Notes: generated by a model from the sequence alone, not told the origin. Counted from the stretch's first letter, positions 12,101 to 22,665 are shown. The stretch is DNA of 64,000 nt from Linanthus parryae (GCA_023055425.1 JALGPY010000003.1:71833491-71897490); one strand, 5' to 3'. Program-made: numbers and translations.

Positions 12101-13320
12101 GGCGAAACGGGTCAGTGGGACACCAACCGCATTAAACAGACCCTATGGCCGGTGGATCATGAGGTGGTTCAGTCCGTATCAATTCAAGGTAATGCCATGT
12201 TTGACTCTTTCTATTGGAAACATACAGATGATGGTGTGTACACTGTCTCGAGCGGTTATAAGGCTCAAAGGTTTCGTTCTACTCCTGTTGCTTCCTCGTC
12301 TTCAGGTCCTGGTAACAGCAGGTGGCTTTATAAGCTTTGGCGATTGCGCGTTCCGAGGAAAATGATATTTACAGTGTGGCGTTTATGGCATAGCTCGCTA
12401 CCTACTCTGTCAAACCCGGTACAGAGAGGTATTGCGATCCCCGACACCTGCCAAGGGTGCAATGAGAGTTCAGAAACTGAGGAACATTTATTCGCGACAT
12501 GTGAAAAAGCGCAATCTTTCTGGGATTCATTTCTTGGAGTTGAGTTTTTAGCAAACAAGAGGCTGCCTATGAATCAATGGATTGCTAATTTACTTGAACA
12601 TGAATCTGTCGAAATCTGTGAACGTTTTGTGGCTGGGGTCTGGTCCATCTGGAGACGACGTAACAAGCTTCGGTTTGAAGGTATTGACAGTTCTGTAGAA
12701 GCTACGACAAACCTGGCAAGAAGTCTGCTGTACGAGTTTCAAGAATCTCATATAAAGGGTCTGCTCGAAGTGAAATGCACCCCGAATCACCTTCCAGACC
12801 AGGTCTGGACGCCTCCACCAGCGATTTTTCTAAAGGTTAATTCCGATGCGTCGTGGAGAACTAACGGGCCAGCAGAAGGAATTGGGTAGTCGTCCGTGAT
12901 AGTTCAGGTGGCTTTGTCGGCGGAAGAACACGACGATGCCCCCTGTCCCGCACCCCATTACTAGCAGAATTGAAAGCTCTGATAGAAGGTCTGGAATTTG
13001 CAAAAGAATTGAAGGCTACCAAAATCATTTTAGAATCAGATTCCCTTGTGGGAATCTCCCTTCTCAAATCTGATTCATATGGAAAAACCAAAGGCTCAAA
13101 TGCATTGTCTGATTTGAAGGAAATCTTACAACAAGGTAGATACCTTCTCTCAGGTTTTGAGGTGACATTAGTGAAACACATTGGTCGCAATGGGAACACT
13201 GCAGCTCATGTTTTTGCTAGTAGAGGCATGTTGGAGGGAGATACGAGTTTTTATTCGGAAACGCCCGCTTGGGCTATTGATGTAATAGTTGCTGATTCCA
13301 CGGGCGCGACTTGCCCTTAA
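9182..13320 (+). pseudogene. LINE ORF2 polyprotein: endonuclease, reverse transcriptase, zf-RVT, RNase H
   Basis: ORF2 starts at ATG 9182 inside an ATGA overlap with the ORF1 stop. The endonuclease shows LSWNVRGLGNP at the start, VVGDFNAF near 9590 and SDHVPLEVS near 9850. The reverse transcriptase has KSPGPDGFPALFY, DFRPISL, ADMSKAYDRVEWSF, GLRQGCPLSPYLF and the catalytic FADD box (about 11238). A zf-RVT motif (CQGCNESSETEEHLFATC) is at about 12450-12500, followed by an RVT_3-type RNase H from about 12830. Two lesions prevent a full product. One is an in-frame TAG at 9686-9688, where the same frame resumes at once. The other is a one-base loss near 12883 that moves RNase H into another frame ending at 13320. 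The rest of the protein is intact. Confidence 0.93.
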
Positions 13321-13342
13321 TAAAACCAAGGTTTTTTTCCTC

Positions 13343-13370
<28 letters not shown>
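13343..13370 (+). other. LINE 3' poly-A tail
   Basis: A run of 28 A residues follows GGTTTTTTTCCTC. The run marks the priming end of target-primed reverse transcription. Confidence 0.9.
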
Positions 13371-13373
<3 letters not shown>

Positions 13374-13465
13374 ATTGTTGGAGGATTTTCCGATTTTATT
13401 TAAATAAATGCACTTGGATTTCCGTTTGGTTGCACTAGCAAGGAACCGGTTCTAGGGTTGTTTCA

Positions 13466-14785
13466 GCTCCTCCATTCAGGCAAAACACATAGCCCGACTG
13501 CAATTTGTAGCCATCCTTGTCGGTTTGGAAGCTTGGGTTAGTATAACCAATTACTCTGAGTTCTTCCTCACCTTCAAATATCAAGAATGCATCCGTAGTT
13601 CTTCTCAAGCACTTAAGAATATTCTTGATTGCACTCCAGTGACTCTCACCCGGATTGGACTGATATCTGCTTGCCATACTCAACGCGTATGACACATCTA
13701 GTCTAGTACACAACATGGCTTACATGATGGATCCTATGGCCGACGTATAGGGAACACTACTCATGTGGTCCTTCTCAATCTGATTGGAGGGACAATGAGC
13801 CTTCGAAAGGGTGACTCCATGTGACATGGGCAAGAATCCTTTCTTTGGTTCTTCCACGTTGAACCGTTGAACAGCCTTGTCTATATATGTCCTTTTTCTT
13901 AGGAAGAGAAGCTTCCGAGATCTATCCCTATAAATCTTGATACCAAGTATATAAATTGCATCCCCTAAGTCCTTCATTGCGAAACACTTTCCTAGCCAAT
14001 CTTTAACAGATTGCAAGGTAGGAATGTCGTTTCCAATGAGTAGTATGTCATCCACATACAAGACCAAAAACACAACAGAACTCCCACTAACCCTCTTATA
14101 AACAAAAGGTTCGTCTTCGTTCTTGATGAAGCCAGACTCTTTGACCGCGTCATCAAAAATTCGATTCCAACTCCTTTAGGCTTGCTTCAATTCATAAATG
14201 GATCGTTGCAACTTAAAGAATTTGTTGGCATGCTCTGGATCCTCAAAACCCTCTGGCTGCGTCATGTACACATCCTCAAGGAAGTTTCCATACAGAAATG
14301 CTATTTTGGCATCTATCTGCCAAATCTCGTAGTTGTGATAAGCTGCAATAGGAAGTAGGATTCGAATGGATTTTTTCATTGTGACTGGGCAAAAGGTTTC
14401 ATCAAAGTCAATACCATGAATATGTCAATATCATTTTTCCACCAATCGCCCCTCGTAGGAAACTATATTGCCATCCATGTCGGTCTTCTTCTTGAAGAAC
14501 CACTTGCACTCTATGGGTCGGTTCCACCAAAGTCCATACTTTGTTGGTATACATGGATCCCATTTTGGATCTCATAGCTTCAAGCCACTTCTTTGAGTAT
14601 GGCCCTTTAATGGCCTCTCCATAGGTAGTAGGCTCATCATCCATGAGTCGTACATTACCGGGCTCAGTTATGAGAAGTCCATACCTCTGTGGCTCATGAC
14701 GTACCCTACTCGACCTATAGAGTTCTTGTGTTACTTGAACACATTGCTCCACAACATTTTGTGGTTCCTGCTCATGCTCCGTCAT
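13466..14785 (-). pseudogene. Copia A reverse transcriptase and start of RNase H
   Basis: Several frames on the minus strand together form a Copia RVT_2 domain. Frame 14408-14785 covers the N-terminal part (WLEAMRSKMGSMYTNKVWTLVEP). Frame 14176-14379 has KKSIRILLPIAAYHNYEIWQ and a YMTQPEGF segment. Frame 13720-14073 has the catalytic YVDD box (LYVDDILLIGND) and the DLGDAIYILGIKIYRD segment. Frame 13468-13716 begins RNase H and includes LDVSYALSMASRYQSNPGESHW and YVFCLNGGA, ending at the solo LTR edge. Stops and frameshifts between these pieces mean it is inactive. Confidence 0.9.
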
Positions 14786-15630
14786 AGGATCAGTGTGTTG
14801 TCATTCTTGAATTTCTTCATGTTCTACAGTCCTCTCACTGGTTTCTTTGAAACTAACTCTCTTTCTAGAAACACATCGGTCCGAGCAACACACACGTTGT
14901 TCTCGGTTGGATTGAAGAAATAATATCATTTTGTTTCCTTAGGATATCACAAACTTACACTTATCCGCCTTAGGTACGAGCTTTTCTGTTTGTAAATGCT
15001 TTACATAGACGTCGCAACCCCAAATTTTCATAAACGACACTATGGACGCCTCCCAGTCCATATCTCATATGGTGTCTTCATGAGAGATTTGGATGGAACA
15101 CAATTAATGGTAAAAGCTGCAATCAATAGAGCATGTCCCCAAAACGAAATTGGAAGATTCGTTTCACACATCATATATCGCACTATGTCCAACTGGGTGC
15201 GATTCCTCCTCTCGGGCACGCCATTCCAGTGCGGCGTTCCGGGTGGATTGAGTTGGGATACAATCCCACACTCTCTAAGATAGTCGCCAAACTCTTGAAT
15301 TAAGTATTCTCCTCCACAATCCATCGTGGAGCCTTGATATTCTTTCCAAATTACTTCTCTACTTCATTCTTGAATTCCGTGAAAAATTCAAAGGATTCGG
15401 ATTTGAAATTCATAATTATACAAATCCATATCTACTGAAGTCATCAGTAAATGTAATGAAGTAAATGCAACACCTCTGGCAGGCGTGGGAATTAGTTCAC
15501 ACACATTAGTATGTATGAGTGCCAATAACTCACTAGTCCTCTCAGCTTTCTTATTGAACGGGGACTTTGTCATTTTTCCTAATAAACAAGATTCACATGT
15601 CTCATATGATTCATAGTCAAGTGAGTCTAG
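14786..15630 (-). pseudogene. Copia A integrase
   Basis: Minus-strand frame 15040-15324 holds the C-terminal half of the rve integrase core, with SQLNPPGTPHWNGVPERRNRT containing the catalytic glutamate of the DDE triad, then ISFWGHALLIAAFTIN. The N-terminal core is in frame 15388-15573 (SPFNKKAERTSELLALIHT and a degraded continuation). Comparison with the B copy at 24330-24944 shows a short internal loss and shifts around 15330-15480. The stretch 14786-14990 is the linker between integrase and reverse transcriptase. Confidence 0.85.
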
Positions 15631-16150
15631 GAATCCATCCTAATGGAGTGTAGAGATGCGTTTCTCGTTTATATGGCCTAAACGACAGTGCCATAGACAA
15701 GTAAGACTTAAATCATTAGTTTTAATCCTCTTGGTATTTATGTTATACACGGAATTATTTATATCAATGATATATAATCCATTAGACAAAAGCGCACTGC
15801 AATAGTGCATACTATCAAAATTAATGGAACAACATTTGTCCTTTATTGAAATAGTAAAGCCTTTCTCGTCCAAACTAGAAATAGAAATAATGTTTCCGCT
15901 CATAGAAGACACATAATAGCAATTGTCTAATTCTAAAATAAATCCAGAAGGCAAAGATAGCTCATAAACACATACGGCTAATGCAGCAACTCTTGCTCCA
16001 TTCCCAACGTGCAAGTCTATCTCCCCTTTAGCCAATCTTCTACTTCTCTTTAGATCCTGCACATTTCGACAAAATGTGAGATCCACATCAAGTATCAAAT
16101 ACCCAAGATGAAGAGATAGATAAATTGACATCTATAAAAAAATTAGCCGG
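15495..16150 (-). pseudogene. Copia A GAG_pre-integrase region, duplicate unit 1
   Basis: The frame 15640-16131 reads as the GAG_pre-integrase segment: RLAKGEIDLHVGNGARVAALAVCVYELSLPSG, an ISISSLDEKGF strand and LWHCRLGHINEKRISTLH, the zinc-binding HHCC-type segment that opens Copia integrase. The unit recurs 670 bp to the right (16165-16820), so the element carries a local tandem duplication. In B and in the 53-kb copy this segment is single. Confidence 0.8.
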
Positions 16151-16164
16151 TATGAGTGCGAATA

Positions 16165-16820
16165 ACTCATACACATTAGTATGTATGAGTGCCAATAACT
16201 CACTAGTCCTCTCAGCTTTCTTATTGATATGGTAATTTTTCATTTTTCCTAATAAATAAGGTTCACACGTCTCATATGATTCATAATCAAATGAGTCTAG
16301 GAATCCATCCTAATGGAGTCTAGAGATGCGTTTCTCGTTTATATGGCCTAAACGACAGTGCCATAGACAAGTAAGATTTAAATAATTAGTTTTAATCCTC
16401 TTGGTATTTATGTTATATACGGAATTATTTATATCAAGGATATACGATCCATTAGACAAAAGCGCACTACAATAGTGCATGCTATCAAAATTAATGGAGC
16501 AAAATTTGTCCTCTATTGAAATAGTAAAACATTTCTCGTCCAAACAAGAAATAGAAATAATATCTTCGCTCATAGAAAAAACATAATATAAATGGTCTAA
16601 TTCTAAAATAAACCCAGAAGGCAAAGATAGCTCATAAACACCTACGGCTAATGCATCAACTCTTGCTCCATTCCCAACGCGCAAGACTATATCCCCTTTA
16701 GCCAATCCTCTACTTCTCTTTAGATCCTACACATTTCGAAAAATGTGAGATCCACATCCAGTATCTAATAGCAAATACGAAGAGATAGATAAATTAACAT
16801 CTATAACACAATTACCCGGT
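16165..16820 (-). pseudogene. Copia A GAG_pre-integrase region, duplicate unit 2
   Basis: Frame 16310-16705 repeats the same segment as unit 1 with scattered substitutions (AKGDIVLRVGNGARVDALAVGVYEL; LWHCRLGHINEKRISRLH). The shared string ACACATTAGTATGTATGAG at 15501 and 16171 sets the offset at 670 bp. Unit 2 continues into protease, so it is the original context; unit 1 continues into integrase. Confidence 0.8.
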
Positions 16821-16990
16821 GTTGGTGGAATCACTATTCCAGGCCTTTTATCCTCCAGATACTTGGGGAAATTCCTCTTCCATTGACCGGCCTGAATACA
16901 GTAGTGACATTCACCCTTATTCACGCCTCCATCAGGCTTTAAGGAAGCTTTTGCAACTTTCTTGCTCTTTTATTTGGAGGTAGAGGCAAC
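16727..16990 (-). pseudogene. Copia A zinc knuckle and protease
   Basis: The minus-strand frame opens with a gag zinc knuckle, CHYCIQAGQWKRNF, in which the last Cys is replaced, and continues to YLLLDTGCGSHIF. DTG is the aspartic protease active site, and DTGxxxHI is the usual Copia form. This protease would cut the gag-pol polyprotein. The frame then runs into the duplicated GAG_pre-integrase unit. Confidence 0.8.
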
Positions 16991-17039
16991 CTGCTTGCCC
17001 TTCCTTTTATTGACCATCATTATGGACTTGCCTTTTTCC

Positions 17040-17866
17040 TTTGTTTAATGCTCTTCAGCGGTCCTCAACATATTGAGCAGGTCTAGCTGAGGTTTGTTGA
17101 TCCCGTTTTATGTTATAGTTCATAATGAACTGGCTATAACTATCTGACAACGATTGTAGGATGAGATCAGTGGCCAACTCTTAGTCGATCGGGAAGCCCA
17201 ACCTCTCGAGATTATCCATGTATCTGATCATGCGGAGTACATGAGGCCCAACTGGATTCCCCTCTGCAAGACTGCACTTGAACTGTGCTTTAGATACTTC
17301 ATACCGCTCAGGCCTTGCCTGTTCTTGGAAGAGCTGTCTCAAATGTGCGATCATATCGTATGCCTCCATGTTCTCATGTTGATTTTGAAGCTCAGAGTTC
17401 ATGGTGCAAAGCATGAGACAAGTCACATCAATAGAATCATCCACATGTTTCTGATTTGCTCTCACGGTAGCTAGAACAACATTATTGGATGGTAGTGCTG
17501 GCAGTGGCGGACACAGGGGGTGGCGGAGGGGGCCTCGGCCCCCGCATAATTTTGAAAATTCTACTTGGACCCCATAATATTTTAGTATTTATATAAATAT
17601 AATACATTTTGGCCCCTTCAAAATTTAAGATTTTCACATTAATCAGTTTCAATATGTACTTGGCCCCTACTAGATAAGAATTATGCGTCCGCCACTAGGT
17701 GCTCGAATAGGATTTTCCAAGACGTACAGTTTCTTTTCTTGCTTGAGAACAATTCTCAAGTTTATGTACCAGTCAAGAAAATGTATTCCACATAACTTGT
17801 CCTTCTCAAGGACAGATCGTATGGATGAATTTATGTATGTTGATTGTTTGCCACTGGAATTCTACA
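17040..17866 (-). pseudogene. Copia A gag, interrupted by a MITE
   Basis: Frame 17181-17465 reads as UBN2-type Copia gag (NSELQNQHENMEAYDMIAHLRQLF, AEGNPVGPHVLRMIRYMDNLERLGFP). The N-terminal part lies beyond the MITE at 17698-17866 (SVLEKDKLCGIHFLDWYINLRIVLKQEKKLY). The start codon present in B (ATG at 26021) reads GTG here, so the initiator is lost. Gag forms the virus-like particle in an active element. Confidence 0.85.
17502..17697. mobile_element. hAT-like MITE in Copia A gag
   Basis: A 196-bp insert begins CAGTGGCGGACACA and ends TGCGTCCGCCACTA, giving an inverted terminal repeat of about 13 bp. The flanks AGTGCTGG (17494-17501) and GGTGCTCG (17698-17705) match at six of eight positions, the duplication length of hAT transposons. 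The matching gag of Copia B (around 25850) has only one copy of this flank and no insert. It encodes nothing and would need a hAT transposase in trans. Confidence 0.8.
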
Positions 17867-17869
17867 AAA

Positions 17870-18535
17870 TGAGAAATATGCAATTTTAGTATTTTGAACA
17901 ATTAACTACATTCAATAATGGCTAGATTATTAAATATAGCTCCCACTATTTTTCTCGGATTAATTTCCCTCACCATTGATGCGAAAAATATCATATATTA
18001 TCTAGTGGGTCTAAGATCCATATTTAACTTCTTCTTGAGCTCGCTTTGGCAAGTCACCCAAGAATTAGTTATTTTAGGTAGGAACAATTTCCATTTGCAT
18101 CCTATAAAATTATTGGTTCAACTAGGTGAATTACCCCTTATTCCTTATCAATCCCATAGATAACACCTAATTGGCTCGCTCTAAGTTTATCAATCTTATT
18201 GCACTAACCTAGTTGTGTCCAACCACTTACTTCAACAACCGCACGCTACTTGCTTGTGTCGCCGCATCACACCATGATGAATTAAAATCGCCTTGCTTTG
18301 GCAAGCCCAAATTTTAATAGACCTTGATCATGATGGGTGTTTAAGTAAGAGAAGGTTAAAAAGCAAAATATATTTTTGAGGGATTTACTTTTCATTATTA
18401 ATTATTTTGTTGATCCTATCAACATGATCTACTTATTTGGATTGTGAAATCACAAATAAAAGATCAACTTTTTTTATTATTATCTTGTTACGTCTCGCAT
18501 GCATCAACCATACACCAAAATAAATAACAAAACAA

Positions 18536-18630
<95 letters not shown>

Positions 18631-19504
18631 ACATGGAATGGATATGGCCCCTAAGGCTAAGATATTCCCAAGCCAATGAGAATATCTGTAAGCCCTAAAG
18701 TGACAAGCTCATCTCCATGTGCCTCCACCATAGCCGCGCGTCCTAGCTTGTGAACCATTATCGTCCTTGTGGTTTATTTGATTCTCTTGGTCTCCTTCTC
18801 ATGCCTTGGCTATCATCTAACTATCTAATACTAGCTAGCATCTATACTAAATAGAGAGACCTCACAAGCGAGGGAGAAGATGACACTCAGGCCGTAAAAC
18901 AAATTAGTTACATTAATTACAATAAACCAAAACCAAACCACAAACCACAAAATAGACATCCACAACCTAGGTCATATCCATCCATCATGCAATAAAGCAC
19001 ATAATACAGCTAAAATCCAATTTTAACGCGCTTGATCAATTTTAGTTGAATTTTGATTTTCTATGGTCAAAACGGTCCAAGGAGTCTACAAAACAAGTTG
19101 GAGGAGCCCCTAGAGGACCTTCCATGCCGGGCGAATCGGTTGGCCCAAGCCCGCACGGTCCAACCGGCGGCTTGGCCGAATCGACCTAAGCCAGGACATG
19201 GCTTGGCGCGCAACGAACCCTAGGGAGTTGTTTCCACAAACTTCCACCGTCCTTGTGTGCTTGTTTCCAATTGACCCTTTTTCCCCAATTGTGCCCTAAC
19301 CCTAGCTTTTCAAAACCTAAAAACTCGCATTATATGTGAACAAAATTTGTCAAATTTTATACGATACATAAAGTTGACTCATTCCCTATTGAATCTTATT
19401 TAATTTGCATTATTATGTTTAACTTCAGTTTTCGTTAAAAGTGTAAAAACATTGAAAAACTAATAAACGGTAACACATAAAATCATGTTATGCGCTACGA
19501 CCTG
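17870..19504 (-). other. Copia A 5' leader (between PBS and gag)
   Basis: This non-coding leader of about 1.6 kb aligns with 26022-27597 of B and 55260-56815 of the 53-kb copy. It contains an expanded AAAT microsatellite and a GC-rich block near 19090-19220. Open frames here (for example 17918-18163 and 18488-18676) are not supported by any motif. Confidence 0.75.
18535..18631. repeat. (AAAT)n microsatellite
   Basis: About 24 uninterrupted copies of AAAT. The same leader site in Copia B (26692-26703) and in the 53-kb copy (55902-55912) has only two or three copies, so the tract expanded in element A. Confidence 0.95.
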
Positions 19505-19519
19505 TGGCTCTGATACAAA
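19505..19519 (-). other. Copia A primer-binding site
   Basis: On the minus strand TTTGTATCAGAGCC follows the CA end of the 5' LTR. It matches the usual plant primer site TGGTATCAGAGC (initiator tRNA-Met 3' end) with one or two changes. Confidence 0.82.
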
Positions 19520-20948
19520 TGTAGGGTTTTGATGCAGGTGATGCAGCGGAATAACAATAAATCAATCCTTCTCAAATCCCTCCACGGATCGTAGGCAAGC
19601 TTTTCATAACATGATAAAAGAAGAGAATTGTGTACCTTAGTTTGTGTGATCACTAAAAACAATTGTGTATTCGTCTTTACGAGTATCCAAACCTTGGATT
19701 AGTATTGTAATCCTTCTCCACGTGTAGTGATAGAAACGGAAGAAGGAGGGGGAAAGATCACGTAAAACGGAGAAGAGCACTGTGCCTAAGGGAGGCCGAC
19801 GGTGCACGGGGCGGATGGGTGAGAGGCTCGGCTTCTTGCTTTGTCTCTTTCCTTGCATTTTATGTTCTCACACTAATGACTTATGTTGGAGAAAGAAGAA
19901 GCTAGGATTCCTTTATATAGTTTTTTTTTTTTGAGAGGAAGATTCCTTTATATAGTTAATAACTCCTTATTAACTACATATTGGCCCCAATACTAATCTT
20001 GTCCAAACACGGATTAGTCCGCCTTGAAAATTAGTCCTACTAACTTTGCTTGTGATTGCTTTTAGATCATTTTGATTAATTAGTCCTACTAATTAATGCC
20101 CATATCCAGTTTAATCCATACAGTGTGTGGCCCCATAGGTTTCTACTTAGTTAGTAGTAACTATTACTAACATAGAGCGGTGTCTAGCAACACATCTATG
20201 TCACCCAACTAATAGAAATAGTCAGTGATCCGACAAACCTTGTGCCCAATGTTATTGTATCATATCATCCCTTCGTATCAATATCCGGATTGAACACGAG
20301 ACATAATTTTCACACTCGTATATCCAATCCATAGTTTCTCGATCCTGGGAAAATGCTTATCTATGAAGATAACATCAATATCCTATATTGATTTATTTTA
20401 GTCTGGCCAGACATTCTATAACCACCATCCCTCGAGTGGCCCGTGGATATTTTATCCCATTATGTGGGATGGAAAATCCTCTCTACATCACTATCATCTC
20501 TCAACTTGCTTCCTATCTTGCCCGATAACTATCTATAGTTGTCCGGTTAAGGCGCAAAGTTTTATAACATCAAAGCATGATATATCACAAATAGAGTATC
20601 TAGTGACTTCATGTGTAAGTCTTACAATACCACTAGCACTACGAGAAGCACTTGTGACATTGAAATAATCTTATGTTGCCTTCTCTTTGTGGGTCAATCC
20701 AATATGCCATTGCTCTTAGTGCATACCCATGTGTTAGACTTGATATCTCCATATCAATCTACCCACATACTAGTATATAGCGATTGTCCCGTGAATTAAT
20801 ATAATGGACTAGGGATACTTAAGATAAACAACACATTGTAATATAAGGGCTTCATTATATAAAATATCTCCATAAATAATAAATGAATATTCTAGCCAAA
20901 CAATGTTCATACTAAATCTATAATCCCTCTAGAGCTCCTATTCCAACA
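19520..20948 (-). repeat. Copia A 5' LTR
   Basis: 1429 bp, TG...CA. It matches the 3' LTR at 3322-4684 end to end but with many substitutions. It is longer partly because of a 35-bp addition at 19921-19955 caused by a tiny retroposed insert. Confidence 0.9.
19921..19940 (-). mobile_element. 20-bp LINE-tail micro-insertion
   Basis: T12GAGAGGAA is flanked by perfect 15-bp direct repeats GATTCCTTTATATAG (19906-19920 and 19941-19955). On the minus strand the insert reads TTCCTCTC followed by 12 A, close to the last bases of the LINE at 13336-13370 (TTTCCTC plus A). Solo LTR C has the same site with one copy of the repeat and no insert (23041-23056). Confidence 0.75.
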
Positions 20949-20950
20949 CT

Positions 20951-21230
20951 TTGTGCATCACGTATGCCTATAGATCTAGTGTGTTCATGATTTCACTGAA
21001 AAAACGGCTTTGTATGTGGATCTGAAAGATTATCAACTGTTGGAATCTTGCATATATTCACATATCCTCTATCGATAATCTCTCGAATAAGATGGAACTT
21101 CTTGCGTACGTGGTTGGATTTCTGGTGTGACCTGGGTCCCTTGGATTATGCATTTGCCCCAGTGTTGTCACAATACAACTCAATCGGATCCACAATACTA
21201 GGAACCACACCAAGCTCAGTGACTCTCACT
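20951..21230 (-). pseudogene. Copia B RNase H fragment
   Basis: The sequence resumes B just right of element A and parallels 4700-4990 of A (the tgtgacctgggt, gttgtcacaatacaac and aggaaccacac strings). It encodes a broken RNase H C-terminal half. A deletion and a short local duplication (aattcagtgactctcac at 21215 and 21270) join it directly to upstream reverse transcriptase sequence at about 21280, so the first half of RNase H is missing. Confidence 0.75.
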
Positions 21231-21279
21231 CGGATTGCTGTCAAGAACTGGGGCGATTGGCTACAGCAATTCAGTGACT

Positions 21280-22429
21280 CTCACACGGATTGGACTGATA
21301 TCTGCTTGCCATACTCGACGCGTATGACACATCTGGTCTAGTAAATAACATGGCGTACATGATAGATCATAGGGACGATTCATATGGGATCTTACTCATA
21401 CATTTCTTCTCAATCTCAATGTAAGGACTGCGAGCCTTCAAAAGGGTGAATCCATGCGACATGGGCAAGAATCCTTTCTTTGATTCATACATGTTGAACC
21501 GTTTCAACACCTTGTCTATATATGTACTTTGACTTCGTCCGAGAAGCTTCCTTGATCTATCCCTATAGATCTTGATACCAAGTATATAAGCTGCATCTCC
21601 AAAGTCATTCATTGAGAAATAATTCCCCAGCCAATCTTTAACAGATTACAAGGTAGGAATGTCGTTTCCAATGAGTACTATGTCATCCACATACAAGATC
21701 AGAAACACAACAGAGCTCCCACTTACCTTGTTGTAAACACAAGGCTCATCTTCGTTCTTGATGAAGTCAAACTCTTTGACTGCATCATCAAAACATAGAT
21801 TCCAACTCCTAGAAGCTCTCTTCAATCCATAAATGGATTGCTGCAGCTTACAGACTTTTGTTGGCATGCTCTGGATCTTCAAAACCCTATGGTTGTGCCA
21901 TATACATATCCTTAAGGAGGTTTCCATACAGAAACACTGTTTTGACATTCATCTGCCAAATCTCATAGTCGTGATAAGCTGCAATAGCAAGTAAGATGCG
22001 AATGGATTTTGTCATTGCGACTGGGGAAAATGTTTCATCATAGTCAATACCATGAATCTGTCGGAATCCTTTTTCCACCAATCGGACCATATAAGCAATC
22101 ACATTACCATCCATTTCGGTCTTCTTCTTGAAGACCCACTTGCATCTTATGGGCCGACCCCCTTGGGGTTCCTCCGAATTCCATAATTTGTTGGTATACA
22201 TGGATTCCATTTTGGATCTCATGGCTTCAAGCCAATTTTGAGAGTCTCGCCCTTTCATGGCCTCTCCATAGGTAGCAGGATCATCATCCATTAGTAGTAC
22301 GTCACCGGGCTCAGTAACGAGAAGTCCATACCTCACTAGCTCCTGGCGTACCCTACTTGACCTACGTAGTTCTTGTGTTACTTGAGGAGGCTGCTCCACA
22401 ACATCTTGTGGTTCCTGCTCATGTTCCAT
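21280..22429 (-). pseudogene. Copia B reverse transcriptase
   Basis: Frame 21887-22429 carries the N-terminal RVT_2 part (CKWVFKKKTEMDG, GIDYDETFSPVAMTKSIRILL, FLYGNLLKDMYMAQP). Frame 21646-21948 carries KLQQSIYGLKRASRSWN and the YVDD active site (ILYVDDIVLIGND). Frame 21367-21612 carries the thumb region (DAAYILGIKIYRDRSRKL). It copies element RNA to DNA when intact; frameshifts at about 21890 and 21640 make it inactive. Confidence 0.9.
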
Positions 22430-22660
22430 TGTAGGATTAGTGGTTTGTGGTTCTTGAATTTCTTCAAGTTCTACAGTCCTCCCACTTGCTTATTTAGAGA
22501 CAAACTCTCTTTCTAGAAACACACCGGTCCGAGAAAAAAACAATTTATACTCGATTGGATTGTAGAAATAATATCCTTTCGTTTCCTTAGGATATCCCAC
22601 TAATTTACACTTATCCGAATTGGGTCCAAGCTTGGCTGATTGTAAACACTTTACATAGAC
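22430..22660 (-). pseudogene. Copia B integrase-RT linker
   Basis: This stretch matches 14786-15010 of A and is the linker between integrase and reverse transcriptase. It ends at the ATCGC duplication of solo LTR C, beyond which the same gene continues at 24058. Confidence 0.75.
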
Positions 22661-22665
22661 ATCGC
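22661..22665. repeat. solo LTR C target-site duplication, left copy (ATCGC)
   Basis: ATCGC at 22661-22665 recurs at 24053-24057. Element A has a single uninterrupted GTCGC at the matching place (15012-15016), confirming the duplication. Confidence 0.88.

Larger units (their letters stand above)
7701..13370 (+). mobile_element. L1-type LINE, nearly full length, plus strand
   Basis: The 5.67-kb insert is flanked by a 16-bp direct repeat ACTATTGTTGGAGGAT (7685-7700 and 13371-13386) and ends in 28 A residues. It carries ORF1 with a DUF4283-like domain and CCHC knuckle, then ORF2 with apurinic endonuclease, reverse transcriptase, zf-RVT and RNase H domains. About 105 bp of leader precede the ORF1 ATG, so the 5' end is probably complete or nearly so. 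Lesions are few: two stops in ORF1, one stop and one frameshift in ORF2. These features indicate a recent copy and a late event in this nest. Confidence 0.95.
5101..13465 (+). mobile_element. Gypsy-type solo LTR, about 2.7 kb, split by a LINE
   Basis: The insert in Copia A starts TGTAATACGCC and ends TTGTTTCA, with a 5-bp duplication GCTCC. After removal of the LINE (7701-13370) and its duplication, about 2.68 kb remain, with no gag, pol or second LTR, so it reads as a solo LTR left by LTR-LTR recombination. A long LTR opening TGTAAT-CGCC is typical of Gypsy lineages. A TATA box (CTATAAATA at 5629) is followed by CT-rich leader sequence to about 5870, fitting an LTR promoter and R/U5 region on the plus strand. 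Orientation rests on that promoter. Confidence 0.75.
3322..20948 (-). mobile_element. Copia element A (Angela-like), minus strand, nested in B
   Basis: LTRs lie at 3322-4684 (3') and 19520-20948 (5'), with a purine tract after the first and a tRNA-Met-type primer site before the second. Coding relics run gag, protease, integrase, reverse transcriptase, RNase H from right to left. RNase H is split: one half ends at 13466 and the rest resumes at 5100, because a Gypsy solo LTR and a LINE sit between. Flanking B sequence continues on both sides (agccaatct at 3311-3319; tgcatcacgtatgcc from 20954), so A lies inside B. The expected 5-bp target duplication is poor (TCTAG versus CTTTG), and the LTRs are visibly diverged, so the insertion is old. 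Confidence 0.88.

Noticed and set aside
18488..18676. Minus-strand frame with LFIYLFIYLF repeats
   Set aside because: It is the translation of the AAAT microsatellite, not a membrane protein.
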